64,000 nucleotides of DNA from Siphonodentalium dalli. Its lineage: Eukaryota; Mollusca; Scaphopoda; Gadilida; Siphonodentaliidae. The notes under the pieces were generated by a model. That model was not told the DNA's origin, did not search any database, and saw only the letters and a program-made list of their open reading frames with translations. A program made the translations under genes and the position numbers. The stretch covers positions 91,006,707-91,070,706 of the forward strand of contig CP136067.1 of NCBI GenBank assembly GCA_032622095.1, read 5' to 3'. Numbering within the stretch: position 1 is the first letter of the stretch; each line of letters begins with the position of its first letter. Shown one piece after another: positions 36,292 through 48,903 of the stretch.

Positions 36292-37902
36292 GTCAGCCCA
36301 CAGGAGCTTGGAATTTGGTCAAAACCCCTCTTTTATTGGCGGAACCACCACCCGGGACCAAAGGTCACGGAAGGAGTGAAACACGAATTTGTTGCCACCC
36401 ATTTTGAACTCAACTGTATTCCTACAAAAAATATATTTTCACTAAAAACGTTTGGTGCCTCTTACACCTTAGATGCCAATCTACAACATTCCATAGGTAT
36501 ATTTTTCCAGTTCTTCGAAAACCTCACTTTATTTCGGTAATGTATTGTAAATTCACCAACGAACACAAATATGCGACACCTACATCACCCGTTCTAGAAT
36601 CTGAATGACAAATGGCACAAAACCATTTTTCCGGAATAACAAAGTCGGAACGAAATAAAATCGAAACCTAATTTAAAGCCAGCGAAATTCAAAAACTATT
36701 TGAAAGTGCGTGCGGTTTTCGAACTTAGGCGCCAGAAAACTTAAATCTGTTTATGTTTGCGTCATACTATGCTCGTTTTTGAAGATCTAATCCTGATGTT
36801 TTGTGCATTTTCCTGAAAATTTCTGTATGTTTCTGTGTCTGCTGTTATCATCTCATGAAAATGACGACTACACAAGAAGATGTTCTTCATTTGACTGAAT
36901 GGTAATTTGTACATATATTTCATATTTAATTTATTTCTATTTATGGCACGACCACCTGGTATTGTTTTTTTCTTCTTGTTTTATGTTCGTTATGTACATG
37001 TAGGCCTATATGTACTACTTGATTTTGTAATGCTACTGGTTGCAATGATTGGTCATAAGGGGACCAAAACTCTCTAGCTCCATCTCTCTCTCATAGGAGC
37101 TTGTGTCGCGCTCCGTTGTATAGGCCTAAAATATCCATCATATAATAGTAATAGTAATCAACCAACTGATTACTGGTCCAATATCACGAAGTAGAAGAAA
37201 AAGATATATAGACTCACGGGGAGGCGATTCCTTTGTGCGTTTTGGTGCAGATTCGTTGCCAGAATATCTTAATTATTTCCACATCAAATGCTGATTTTTA
37301 CTAGTTCTGACGAACAAATATATGTCTTAGTTGATGAGAGAAGACATTTTTCTTGAGTTAGGTAACGATATTGGCCATGTATATATAGAACGAGTGTTTA
37401 GTTTCGCGAAATTCAAATTTGTCAATGTAGGGTACAAAAACTCGCCATTAATATGCCAAATACAGTAACAAAATGTAATAAGATTCTTTAATGTAAGAGC
37501 ACACAAATAACCAGATAACCTGCGTATTCTTCACAGTATACGTTTTATTTGTGCGTTTGCAAGTTGTATATAATACAAACTGGTTTACCGAATAACTAGT
37601 TTATAAATTTGAGTTAGTGATAAACTCGCTAACATAAATTTTATTTAATAAGCAACTATAAGTATTGTCAACTGTACCGGTACCAGGATCTATAAATAGT
37701 ATACGTCACTCGTGACTCTTGTGTCGTAACGAATCAGCACCAAAACTCTCAAAGAATGGCTTTTTGCATATGATTATATAGCCTGTGCTCATGAATTGGA
37801 AATTCAATTTTTAAATTCAAGACAGCTAGCCACCATCGGCATTGTTTTTTTCAAAATCAAAAATACCAAAAAAATATTAAAAACATTACTTAATGTAACT
37901 TT

Positions 37903-38374
37903 CGCTGATGGGGTCATTGTCACAAGGCTCCGCGATCCGATCACATTCGTAGCCAGGTTTTTTAATCGATCACAAATGTAGCCAGCTTTTCTATGGCGAT
38001 CACATTTGTAGCCAGCTTTTCATATTCAGGCGAGCCTCAATGAACACGATCAGGTTAATCTAATTTTTCTGAGTTGATGGATGAAAACAACTTGAATTTA
38101 GTTTTGATATAAGTTCATTTATAACCTGTTGTTTCGGATCAATGTCGTTGGAATGCTCGAATTATATTCCAATATAAGTTGATAAACGAAGTCAGTTTTG
38201 GAGCATGACGTCGACATTTTAGTCACGAACGTGATGACGTCATATTTCGGGCAATATAAACCACGAATTAGAAAAGCTGACTACGAATGTGATCGCCGGT
38301 GAAATAAGCTGGCTACACTGGCTACGAATGTGACCGTCACTGACCGGAGTCTTGTGGCAATGACCCCATCGGCG
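37903..38374. mobile_element. 472 bp MITE nested in the 36299-39469 element
   Basis: Inverted ends CGCTGATGGGGTCATTGTCA and its mirror at 38374 are flanked by TAACTTT (37896-37902 and 38375-38381), so insertion was precise. The interior repeats GATCACATTYGTAGCCAG three times on the left and inverted on the right. Confidence 0.75.
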
Positions 38375-38389
38375 TAACTTTCATGGTCG

Positions 38390-39030
38390 ATGAAACGAGT
38401 GACTGAAATCCGACGGCGGCCATGTTTCTATGACTAATTACACGACGATCGCACCAATGTTACAGTCTCTAGCAATGATTCGTTCTCATTTTGATACCAA
38501 TTTCATGACCCATGAACAATTTAACGATGATCGGTTCATCGACATAGGCCTAGGCTCTAGGCAGTGTTATTGATTTAATTATATATGCGGTGTTGTCGCT
38601 GAAATCCGACGGCGGCCATGTTTCTTTGAGAATTCACAGCAAAATGACTCGTTCCCATCTATATGTCAATGTCAACCTCCGTGACAAATTTAATTATGAT
38701 CGGACCAACACTGCGACCTCTTGCCCACGGTGCTAAATGATGCAATTTTGAAATCCAAGATGGCTGTTGGCGGCCATTTTTTTCATGCAAATAAGCCCAA
38801 AATGACTCGGTGTCGTCTATATATCAATGTCATGATCGATGAACAATTTCGTGGTGATATAGGAGCATCGACACAGGCTCTAGGCTGTGTTATTGATTAA
38901 GATTTATCTAGTATTATCACTTAAATCCACGATGGCTGCCAGTGGCCATGTTTTTATGAAAATGAGCCCAAAATAATTCGTTCCCATCTAGACGCCAATG
39001 TTATCATCCATCAAAAAGTTCATGATGATC
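38390..39030. repeat. Degenerate 165 bp satellite units
   Basis: Blocks such as AATCCAAGATGGCTGTTGGC, GGCGGCCATGTTTCT, AATGACTCGTTCCCATCTAT and ATGTCAATGTCAACC show the same family as 18176-19590, mostly inverted. Confidence 0.6.
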
Positions 39031-39479
39031 AGTGCATCGGTACGGTCATGTAATAAACATGTAATCAGCAGCTATGTTCGAAATTATAAACGGTACTTTC
39101 ATGCTTTCCGTCTCCGGATCATAGTTTTAAAGTTTCCGCATATTTCGGTACCAGTTCCGCTACTCAGATTCTAGAACGGGTGATGTAGGCGTCGCAGATT
39201 TGTGTTCGTTGGTGAATTTACAATACATTACCGAAATAAAGTGAGGTTTTCGAAGAACTGGACAAATATACCTATGGAATGTTGTAGATTGGCATCTAAG
39301 GTGTAAGAGGTACCAAACATTTTTAGTGAAAATATATTTTTTGTAGGAATACAGTTGAGTTCAAAATGGGTGGCAACAAATTCGTGTTTCACTCCTTCCG
39401 TGACCTTTGGTCCCGGGTGGTGGTTCCGCCAATAAAAGAGGGGTTTTGACCAAACTCCAAGCTCCTGTGGTCAGCCCAA

Positions 39480-39925
39480 CAACTACATATATGATCATAG
39501 AACGTGTGTACATGTTTGTATATACCACAGTTTTTAATTACTATTTGTGTTTGTTTTGTGTTTTGTTTTCATTGAATTGATATTTGTTTTCGATCCTTCA
39601 AAATATATTCAAGGTTGATTAGAATAAATTGCATTGTTTTAGTCAATTCTAGTATATTGTATTATTATTTAATGTGACTATGTTACTTCCTTTTGTTCGT
39701 TTCTGTAACACGTAATTTAAGGAGGACAGAAACAAATATATATATATAAACCTCAGTGGACCACTTTACGGGTGCAATTGTGTTTTATATAACGAACAGT
39801 TGGGCAATTTGCTACAATATCATAGTTTGTTCTGATTGTATGTTGGATAATGATTGCATTGGACTGACCCCATTAAACGATGTTTAGCCCGTATCCTTCT
39901 ATATGCCTTGCATATTATCATATTA
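39480..39925. other. No gene seen
   Basis: AT-rich spacer with a (TA)n run near 39740. Confidence 0.4.
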
Positions 39926-39929
39926 GGCA

Positions 39930-40480
39930 TATTTGAGACGATATAAGTATTCAAGTGACTTAGGGCGGTCACCATTTTTCGAAGTTGCGAAAAATCTTTG
40001 TAATGAATATGTTTGTGAAGTTTTTCAGCGATGAGCTATTGTGATCTCGGTAGTCAAACATATAGATTTCTGATACCTTTTGAATATACAGATAACATGA
40101 ACTGTGAGCGTCAGAAAATTGTGACGTATGTACCTGCCCCAGAAATAGCTCTACCAACATTGAATCAAGCCATTAGATTCATGGGGATGCCAGTTTGGTT
40201 AAAACTGTGACAACTTGTGTTCGGCCAATTGCTCACGCTGTGCCCCTCCACTCATTTGGACCCCATCATTGACTCGAATAGAGTCACTTTGGCTTTATTT
40301 TAACCACAGCATATCACGAAGATGACTATAACTTTGGTGGAAATCGGCGACTAAAACATTACGACCAATGAAGAGATCCTGAAAAAAAACGGCACCAATG
40401 TGGCGTCTTTAAACTACACGATTATATTTCTCTTGGAGAAGAATATGCATCATAGTCGTGATAATTATGTGTAGGCGCCT
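39930..40480. repeat. Fragment of the 13925-16760 repeat family
   Basis: ATTCAAGTGACTTAGGG...GGTCACCAT parallels 14863-14890. CTTTGGTGGAAATCGGCGAC and AAACTACACGATTATATT parallel the internal units there. Confidence 0.6.
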
Positions 40481-40899
40481 CCCCCAATCCCATCGCTGTC
40501 TGTCTCGAGCGGTCCACTGTTTACATCTTCAAACCATTTAAATACCAGCTGATATTTAAATCTAATTTGAGTTTTGTTATATCATGTCCGGTGTATCTAA
40601 GACTCCTTACCACATCCACGCGAACAATCCCGTCGAAATATCCCGCAACCATTTATTATAACTAGGGAACATAGTTGTAACCACGTGACACGACGTCATC
40701 GTGGTAAGGCTTCTGCAGTTATGCTTTGCATCTAGTTCAGTGGATTGGCCAAAATGTTTTTGGAAGTCTTACTGTATACAATTCTTGATCTCGAGATATC
40801 GTTGAATGCACATAGGAGTAGTTATTTGTTGAAACAATGATATGCTGATACACTATATGGACACTGATTGAAAATACATAATGCTGTCCAACCTGTGTG

Positions 40900-41511
40900 C
40901 AGTGTTCACGCTGGCGGTAGCCTTTTTAGCCATTGGCGAAAATAAATCGTAAATGGCGAAAAAAATGACCGTATGGCGAAAAAAATAGCTAAAATAATTT
41001 CCTCCCAATTGTGTCCAGACATGGAGGCGATTATAAACACGCCAGCTTAGTACTCGGTCGAATTACATCACGCACAGCTAGCATCCGCAGAGCAAAAACG
41101 TCGGCACATCGTGTATGTTATACGACCCGATGTGCTTGGAGCAATTAGTAATATGTATGCATTGGTCTTGATTTCATATCGTGTCAACAAAGGAATCGAC
41201 TGTCTGGTTATTTGAATAAATTGATGAAAATATCTGTAGAGGGACCATCTAGGGAAGAGTTTGATTTCAAATGTGCGTTTACGAAATGGTCAGATGTACC
41301 CGTAGAATGTTTAAGAATGTTTAAGTATGTTATTGTTAGTTACATCTAATTTTGTTGCTCATGTTTCGCTTTGAAAAAAAAATGTAATAAACATTCAATT
41401 TATCTCAAAATATATTCCAAAATAAGTGGCTAAAGCAAATGCAAAGTAGCTAAAAAATGGCATTTGGCTAGAAGAATGGCTAAAGGAATTTCTGGGCTAG
41501 CGTGAACACTG
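40900..41511. mobile_element. Non-autonomous hAT-like element, 612 bp
   Basis: Termini CAGTGTTCACGCTGGC and the inverted GCTAGCGTGAACACTG have the CAG start and 15-16 bp TIRs typical of hAT elements. They are flanked by a perfect 8 bp target duplication, CCTGTGTG, at 40892-40899 and 41512-41519. Subterminal TGGC, GGCTA and TTAGCCAT words repeat inside. No coding region. Confidence 0.85.
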
Positions 41512-41586
41512 CCTGTGTGTCTACCGGTTTTCAGTTAGCTCGATAAACTTCCGGCTGGCACACGGTTGATTAAACTTAAAACTACA

Positions 41587-42052
41587 GGGGTGCTATTCAC
41601 CAAGCGAGACTTTTTTATAAACCAGGTAGTTTAATTGGTAGCGGCTGAACGCCAAGGTATCTTTACATTAGCGCAAACGACACACGCTGTCGATGGTGTG
41701 ATTGATCCAATCTATCAGAGTTGTCACTTGTCAATTGACGCCGTCTCACGACTGATTCATGAACACTGCCCACAATCGGCATGTATAGCGGTATAATGTT
41801 TGGGTATAATTGTGTGGAGACTCATGCTTGCGTTTATATATCTGCAGAATGAGTTTCAATGATATTATTGAGGTTTTTTAATTAGCACAGTCTGAAAATG
41901 AAGAGCCAAGAAGATAACGTCTCAGAATTTGGTTTTTTGTGTTTTGGTTCTGTTTGGATATTTCCCTGTCATTTCCAAAGAAAATTCTGTCCATGCATCA
42001 TTTTTCCGGCGCTGATGAATGGTGCTGGTTTCTTTGTTCCTTAATATTTTGA
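41587..42052 (-). mobile_element. End fragment of a Myb/SANT-encoding DNA transposon (left)
   Basis: The terminus GGGGTGCTATTCACCAAGCG matches, inverted, the ends at 49558 and 47069. The inner part (about 41932-42050), read on the minus strand, is a decayed copy of the Myb/SANT-like coding region found at 47131-47564, including CAGCGCCGGAAAAA. Confidence 0.7.
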
Positions 42053-42373
42053 TTCATCTCTCCATAATGTCCAAAAATGTGTTACGATCATCGGCAGTTG
42101 GAGGGGGGGGGGGGGTCTGCAAAACAATTGCACATGTAGGGCCCAAAAAGTTGTTTTCCGACCCCGAGGGACCCACCACCCCATTTGTGCAAATTTGTTC
42201 CTCCAAATGTTAGGGACCCACCCCCTTTCTCATGTTTTTATCAAAATTTCAGAGTTTTTTTTAGCCGTTCTTCAATAACTGTGTTAACTGCCTTTCATTC
42301 CCATTACAATATCCTTTTTTGGTGCAAACTGTGTAAAATTAAGACTCAAGCAATAACATCCTTAACCTTCTAG

Positions 42374-45300
42374 ACAATTCATCGAAGTTGAAGGAAATAA
42401 TAGACCGATATAGCATCAAAACGTTAGAACTTCCCCTACAAGAGTGGCAAAATCATCGAGTACATTATTAGACCCAATTATTATCGGCAATTCCCTTCGT
42501 GTACTAGAAGCTGAAGTAATAAACCCGACAGTCTCTGACCACTTAGGTGTATATGTGTCACTAGCTTATGATTATTCACAAGTAACTTCGTTCCAGAGAG
42601 TAGTATGGAACTATTCCAGAGAAAATTTTGAAAGAGCCAACGAAATACTCGGTAACACAAACTGGGATGATCTCCTTAAGTGCCTCGACACCGATTCAGC
42701 TACCATACTTTTCCAAAATAAATTTATGTCAGTAATGAACGATACAATTCCCCAATCCACTGTTACGGTTCGGCCCAAGGATAAAATCTGGTTTAACTCA
42801 GAAATCCGAAGAGAAATTCGCAAACGCGAAAGGCTACGTACCAAAGCCATAACAAATAATAATCCCAACACATGGCAAAAATATAAGCAATGTCGAAATA
42901 AAGTAAATAACATGAAAAAGTTCGCGAAAGCGAAATTTTATGAAAAATTGGAAGACCGCATGAAAGAATCATCATCTCCCCGCGAATTCTGGCAACTAAT
43001 GAATTACCTACTATGTAAAAAGAAAACAACCAATGTTCCACCCCTATACTGGTCGAATGCCCATATAAATACCATAAACGTAAATGGGACCGTGTACGCG
43101 TCTGATGATCTTGACAAGGCTAACATATTAAACCAGAGCTTCATTTCTAACTCATCAATAAACGACTCAAACCACAGTTTACCTGTGTTCAATTCTCGTT
43201 GTAACAACACGATGGAGGACTTTGAGTTCACCGAAGATGAAATAATTTTGGCAATTAAATCACTTAAATTAAACAAAGCCCATGGCTGCGATGGAATTAG
43301 TGCAAAAATGCTCCTAGCTACCGCAGAATCAATTGCTCGTCCATTAGTTTTAATCTTCAGAAAATTTCTTGATAGCATGACATTTCCATCTGTATGGAAA
43401 AAGGCTAATGTTGTCCCATCTTTCTTTAAAAAGACGACCCCGCTGATAGCAAGAACTACCGTCCTATTTCCCTTCTACCCTGCTTGGGAAAAATATTTGA
43501 GAAAGTTGTATTAAAACATATCAGGGATTTCTTTAAAAAAAACGAACTACTATTCTTACGTCAATCGGGTTTCATGCCAGGGCAAAGCACTTCTCATCAA
43601 CTCATAGATCTATACAATCACCTGTGTCAATCTCTCGACAATGGACTGTATACATGTTCTATTTTTTTGTGATATATCAAAGGCATTCGAGAGAGTTTGG
43701 CACAGGGGACTAATACATAAACTTTCAAGTTATGGAGTTCGTGGTAAATCTTTGAAATGGCTAGGAGACTATGTAAATAACCGACAGCAGCGCGTATTAG
43801 TTAACAACAGCTTTTCTAGCTATGAGATCATCTCGATCCTAGGCCCTTTTCTATTTTTGGTTTACATCAATGATTTAGCAGACAACATCTGTTCTGTTAC
43901 GAGAATGTACGCTGACGACACTTGCATTACTAACGAGCACCACGATCTAAATGAATTGGCGCAAACCACGAACAAGGATCTTGAAAACATATCAATATGG
44001 TCAAACAATTGGCTAGTCAATTTTAATCCCTCAAAAACGATGGGCATGTCGTACTCTTTGACTGGCACATCCGGCGATACTCCTAATTTAACCTTTAATA
44101 ATGATACTATATCCTTTGTTGAGACACATAAACACCTCGGTCTTGAACTCCAATCAAATATGTCATGGAACAATCATATCAATGCAAATATTAAAAGAAT
44201 AGCCTCGCGTTTATCACAACTAAGAAGATTTAAATACCAGCTCGATAGGAAGACCCTAGAAAACATATATAAAACGTATATTTTATCATTATACGATTAT
44301 GCCGATGTAGTATGGGCAAATGCACCTAAATATCAAATGGATAAACTTGAACGGTTACACATTGATGCAGCCAGAATAGTCAGTGGACTCACACGATCAG
44401 TCTCTGATATAAACACAATGAAAGAAGTAGGCTGGCCCCCACTGAGGAGGAGGCGTGAATTACACAAATTACAAACTATGTACAACATTATCAATCGGAA
44501 TGCCCCTATTTATCTCACAAACATATTATCACCCATAATAGCTGACATATCAGAGTATGAATTCAGATATCCCGAAAAAGTTTACACATATTTCAGTAAC
44601 ACTGAGAATTACAAAAAGTCATTTTTCCCTTCAACCATAAAAGCGTGGAATGACATGCCGTCCGTAATAACAGATGCCCCCACAATTTCAGATTTCAAAA
44701 CGTATCTTAGAATAATTGACCCCGTCACTAGACCCCCGAGGTATTTCTACACGGGACGCAGGCAAGGTAACGTACTTCACGCAAAATTACGGAACTATTG
44801 CAGTGATCTAAAGTCGGATAAATTCCAAAACTACATATCTGACAGCCCACGTTGCGCATGCGGCAACCAATGCGAAGATGCATATCATTACCTTTTCATG
44901 TGTTCCCTGTACCAATCAGAACGAATAGAAATGTATCATTCGCTACACAGAGAAGGACTCAAATTAACACATATGAATGATTTACTTTCTGGCATCCAAA
45001 ACATACATGTAGATATAAAACAAAATGTGAAGTTGTTCAAAATAGTACAACATTTTATTACGGAAACTATACGTTTCTGACAAATGATATTAACTTAATT
45101 AATAAGTAGGACATAAATATGTTTATTGTTGTTTATTGCTTTTTTCGACCTGTTACTTGCTCGGCCATAACAATGTTTTAAATAAACACAATCGACGTTG
45201 GCACCTTACATCATCCTTTCCTAACGATCCGCAAGATCATCATTCACCAGTCACCATTCTCTCACATTCCACACAGCTGTAAATAAGTTACATATTGTGC

Positions 45301-45420
45301 CACTTTGTCAATTATGTAATTTTGTAACAATGTATACTGGAGAGGGGTTCATTAAGTTATGTAACTTGTGCCCCAATCCACTTTGTATTATTACAAATAA
45401 AATATGTTTAAAGAAAAGAA
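42374..45420 (+). mobile_element. 5'-truncated non-LTR retrotransposon (Jockey/CR1-type)
   Basis: The element starts within the end of the apurinic-type endonuclease, carries a whole but broken reverse transcriptase and a cysteine-rich C-terminus. It finishes with an A-rich 3' region around 45400-45425. It has inserted into the Myb/SANT transposon remnant spanning 41587-49558. Truncation at the 5' end is the usual result of incomplete reverse transcription. The precise 5' and 3' boundaries are uncertain, and no target duplication was identified. Confidence 0.75.
42444..45080 (+). pseudogene. Endonuclease-reverse transcriptase of a Jockey/CR1-like retrotransposon, broken
   Basis: Three overlapping frames (42444-43514, 43484-43672 and 43641-45080) carry one ancestral protein that would reverse-transcribe its own RNA at a nicked target. 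The first frame starts with the endonuclease end (Ser-Asp-His at residues 31-33) and the RT start (Lys-x-His-Gly-x-Asp-Gly-Ile). The second has the Gly-Phe-x-Pro-Gly region. The third has Asp-Ile-Ser-Lys-Ala-Phe (11-16), the catalytic Tyr-Ala-Asp-Asp at 90-93, thumb-like sequence, and a C-terminal Cys-x-Cys-Gly-x3-Cys...His...Cys motif near residue 410. Breaks: a frameshift about 43420-43450, a second within a T-run at about 43665, and a short in-frame loss where Gly-Val-Pro-Gln-Gly should precede Leu-Gly-Pro (about 43835). A further shift near 42440 separates it from more endonuclease sequence. It cannot encode an active enzyme. Confidence 0.8.
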
Positions 45421-45739
45421 AATCCTTAATCGGTAAAGCACAGGTCAGAAAAAAACGAAAAATAATCTGTATTCCCAGGTGCTTTCTGGTGTTTCAAGTA
45501 TCTAACAACAATACTAAAGCATTGTGTAGGTACACTGTATGTCACAAATTGCCCTAGACCGTATTAAAGCCTTAATATATCGAGCGTGTTTAGTCTGACA
45601 TAGAACACTGGCCAGTGTAAATGGTGGTAAACAGGTCAGGGGTTCTACAATTATTTATGCATGATCAACGAACTCTTTAGTCTTATCCACCGGGGTGGGT
45701 GAGGAGGGGAATTGTTTTGGTTAGGTATACACATAGATA

Positions 45740-46170
45740 TATGGTTATTATACCCCGATATTAGTCGGCGGGTATATAGTTGACGTCTCGAGTCGTCCGT
45801 GCGTCCGTCCGTACAAACATTGTGCATCATAACTCAAGAGTCGGTTGTCATATTGTAATGCTCTATTACATGTGACAGACCAGAAATGGGAAACGAATAT
45901 GCATAATATCACGGATTGTGAGCACCAATGCATACCAGAGTTATCCATGGGCCCTGTTTATGAAATTCAGTCCGTACACAGTTTTTGCAATATAAGTTGA
46001 AGTGTCGGTTGTCGAATTTTGAAGTGGTTTGGTATGGTGATAGACCTAAATGATAGGGGAAGGATGTATGCATATATCACTGCATATCACATGTTTCGCC
46101 TGTCGATGCATACCAGAGCTACCAACCTGGTTCCACCCGTAAACACATTTTGCATTATTATAACTCAACC
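45740..46170. repeat. TATACCCC-type dispersed repeat
   Basis: It opens with the small hairpin-like TATACCCCGATATTAGTCGG then GCGGGTATATA. CGTCCGTGCGTCCGTCCGT and repeated ACTCAAGAGTCGGTTGTC-like blocks follow. This is the same kind of end as at 1671-1703 in the opposite orientation. Confidence 0.6.
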
Positions 46171-46174
46171 ACGT

Positions 46175-46955
46175 GTATGTATATATGTGCACTAGAATCT
46201 GCAGTATAGTCTCAGTCAGATGCTATTCTTGATTTTAGTTTGAACTTTGAAGACATTGAAGAATGTCATTTCTCAATGCATCTGAATGCATCACATTATT
46301 TCAGTTCATTTATTTGTAAGTGATAACAGTATACAATTAGTATTTTAGTTTAGTCTTGTTGAGCAGTATTTAAGATTCAAGATGATGTTCGTAAATTCAA
46401 GGAGAATAGCGCCACCTTCAATTGGGATTGTCTGAACAGTAAACAGTAACGGTCATTCATCATAACCAATTCAGTTTTATTTGGATAAGTGTTGCAAATT
46501 AACATTATTTGCAATCATTCAAGATGAGAAATAACCAGAAGGAACGAATTTGATTGCATGCCAGAACGAGACAGTATTTCAGACATTAGAAATTTATGAG
46601 ATACCCTTTTCAATTTCGTGTTATGCAACAATCGGGTTAACGATATCTAGTCATCATTGAGTATTCACCATGTAGTATTTGTGATACCGTTTTTTGTATT
46701 TTATTACTTTTACTCGGGTAATACAACTGGGTAATATATATATTTTTTTTTACTCAATTACGGTTTTCCACTGTGAAGTGGAACGGGATCCTGTGAAATC
46801 CAGAATGTTGCTAAATCTGTTGAATGTTGAAAAAACCCATTTTGGAAACAAATTACAGAAAAGTTTGGTTTGAAATGAACCAAACGTGTACTGTTATGTT
46901 TATGTGACAGGTGGTCAATCTATGATTGACTCCAATCACCTTGATTGGATAATCC
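46175..46955. other. No gene seen
   Basis: AT-rich sequence without identifiable features. Confidence 0.4.
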
Positions 46956-46959
46956 TATA

Positions 46960-47069
46960 CCGCGCGGCGATGTCTTCCCATCGATATGTCCACCGACAGC
47001 TTCACATTGAGAGTCGCCTTGTAAAACTACCTGGACTATATTATAAACCCAGCCGGTGAATAGCACCCC
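46960..47069 (+). mobile_element. Internal end copy of the Myb/SANT transposon
   Basis: AAACTACCTGG...TATAAACCCAGC...GGTGAATAGCACCCC is a right-type terminus like that at 49558 but diverged. It lies directly before the Myb/SANT gene remnant. Confidence 0.6.
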
Positions 47070-47130
47070 ATTGACCACCGGTCACATAAAACATGCTGCG
47101 CGTAAAAGTACACGTTTGGTTCCGTTCAAT

Positions 47131-47564
47131 CATGAGTAACCTAGGGAAAGGAAGGGGTGCTAAATACACAGCCGATGAGCGAAACACTGTTTGGGCATTG
47201 TGCAGACAAGCATCAAAATCCTAGAGAATAAAGATACCGGCACCATCCACCAGCGCCGGAAAAATTATGTCTGGAAAGAAATTTCTTTGGAAATGGCAGG
47301 GAAATTTTCAAATAGAACCAAAAGACCAAAACAAAAGATTTTAAAGTGCTGTGGAAGCGGATGAAGATTAAGGCAAAGCAAGAAAAACAGACCACGGACC
47401 AGGTGGAACAGGAGGTTGACCTCCAAATAGGCGTTATTAGCAATGACACCGCTAGAATTCTTGAGTTTTTGCCTGAAGAGTTTCTGGAGATGACCAATGA
47501 GTACGACGACAACCAGCCAGAGACAATTGCAAGTGAGCAATTTTCAACCAAAACTTATATGTAG
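47131..47564 (+). pseudogene. Myb/SANT-like DNA-binding protein of a DNA transposon, frameshifted
   Basis: An ATG at 47131 opens a Myb/SANT-like (PF13873-type) DNA-binding domain: Lys-Tyr-Thr-Ala-Asp-Glu-Arg-Asn-Thr-Val-Trp, then a stop at 47221. The homologous reading continues in another frame with Ile-Leu-Glu-Asn-Lys, Tyr-Val-Trp-Lys-Glu-Ile-Ser and Thr-Lys-Arg-Pro. After a second shift near 47340 it resumes in the frame 47346-47564 with Leu-Trp-Lys-Arg-Met-Lys-Ile-Lys-Ala-Lys and an acidic tail. The three helices each with Trp are the hallmark. Such proteins accompany transposases in Harbinger-type and other DNA transposons, where they bind the ends; the superfamily here is not settled, and no transposase is seen. 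It is a pseudogene with at least two shifts. Confidence 0.65.
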
Positions 47565-47569
47565 TATAT

Positions 47570-48310
47570 TGAATGTAAATATGTCAGTCCATTCGAAATG
47601 GGTACAACATTATAGGAACTAATGTGGTGCCAACGATTGGACATCTTAACCACCATCTTTAAATGTCCAACCCCCCCATCAGGGGACCAGGACCAATGTT
47701 TGATCGATGCGGATGGAGAAAAGAATTTAATCTGAACTTGAAAACAGCAACATCCTAGTAATCTAAACCTTTCCAAATGATGGAAATTTCCAATCTGACA
47801 CTCCCTAATATCCAACTGATGGTCATTTCAGTCCAATATTTTGATAAAAAGTAGGCAAATGTGCGACTTATAGTGTGACAACAACAAACTCCCCATTAAT
47901 TATAGTTGGGAAAATCGAATTATGAGAACAAAATTCATTTCGTTATATGTCAAGGGTGGTACCAGATGGGTTTTGAGGTATCGGGATTGGAGGTAGTTAA
48001 AGCCCCCCCCCCCCCCGTCGGCGAGGGTTGCAATATGCAATGGCTAATCCTGTATAGCTCCCCCGCCCCTCTCTTGAAGGGGCTGGTAACCCATGAGTCG
48101 GGCAATCCGGCTCCTCCCCATGCGTTATGTCATAATGAAGATAACATTTCGGTGATCCCCATGTGCCATCGAAACTGAATGTGTTGTGACACTACGATAT
48201 ACCATATAGTGGTTGAAACAATCAGCCATAAATAAAACTAATAGTATTGGGTAATGCATTTTCCTGATCTAACTATAGTACCACACAGTTGCACTTCAGT
48301 AAGACATATA
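47570..48310. other. No gene seen; fragment of the 9485-9930 repeat family
   Basis: AATATCCAACTGATGGTCAT with TTTCAGTCCAA at about 47808-47838 parallels 9684-9710. A C-run and short frames are the only other features. Confidence 0.5.
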
Positions 48311-48318
48311 CATATTAA

Positions 48319-48633
48319 AGGTACTCAATCAGATCAGACGCTCATAAATTACTATTTCTTTGGCTTTGGGGCTAAAAAATATTTGATTCGAGTCGAGGAA
48401 CCCACCCATCAAAGCGCAGAGGTATTATATATCGATGTTTTAAGTTTGCTATTTCTATTGTCTGTGGACCAGAAGTACGTGGTCGAACGGACGAAGGTGC
48501 CGATGAAGATGGATATCCAAGAGTTATCACTCTGAGCTGTGATGGGTGGGTTCCTTGACTAGAATCAAATATTTTTTTACACCCGAATCCAAAGAAATAG
48601 TAATTTATGAGCGTCTGATCGGATTGAGTACCT
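48319..48633. mobile_element. 315 bp TTAA-flanked MITE with ~100 bp TIRs
   Basis: The ends AGGTACTCAATC and GATTGAGTACCT are inverted, and TTAA sits at 48315-48318 and 48634-48637. The arms pair for about 100 bp (through the AAATTACTATTTCTTTGG block). The short frames on both strands, which give near-identical peptides, arise from the palindrome. A solo arm is at 20440-20552. Confidence 0.8.
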
Positions 48634-48903
48634 TTAAATTGGTAAAACATTATAAGCTTTTAATTTTAGAAGTAAGTGATACAAACTCCGTTCTCATGGA
48701 ATAACACCCTACAGGTAAAACTACATTCATGCTATTTAAACTAATTTGTTTTCAAACGGACATGGCTCATTCGAGCTTCAAGATTTTGATATACCCACTT
48801 CATATGTTCTAAAATTACTCCATGGCCACAGCCATTTGCCAGCCCTTGACCGATTAATTCAAACAAAGTGTGTTGTAGCTATAGTCGTCCAAACCACTCT
48901 AAA

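Larger units (their letters stand above)
36299..39469. mobile_element. 3.17 kb DNA transposon-like element with 306 bp TIRs
   Basis: Arms 36299-36604 and 39164-39469 are highly similar inverted repeats starting CACAGGAGCTTGGA. They are flanked by GTCAGCC at 36292-36298 and 39470-39476, a 7-8 bp target duplication. The 2.5 kb interior has no transposase I can recognise. It holds a nested MITE (37903-38374) and degenerate units of the 165 bp satellite (38390-39030). It is non-autonomous; the superfamily is undetermined (hAT-like by duplication length only). Confidence 0.75.

Noticed and set aside
48254-48650. Two ~92-codon frames on opposite strands with nearly identical peptides
   Set aside because: Caused by the inverted arms of the 48319-48633 MITE.
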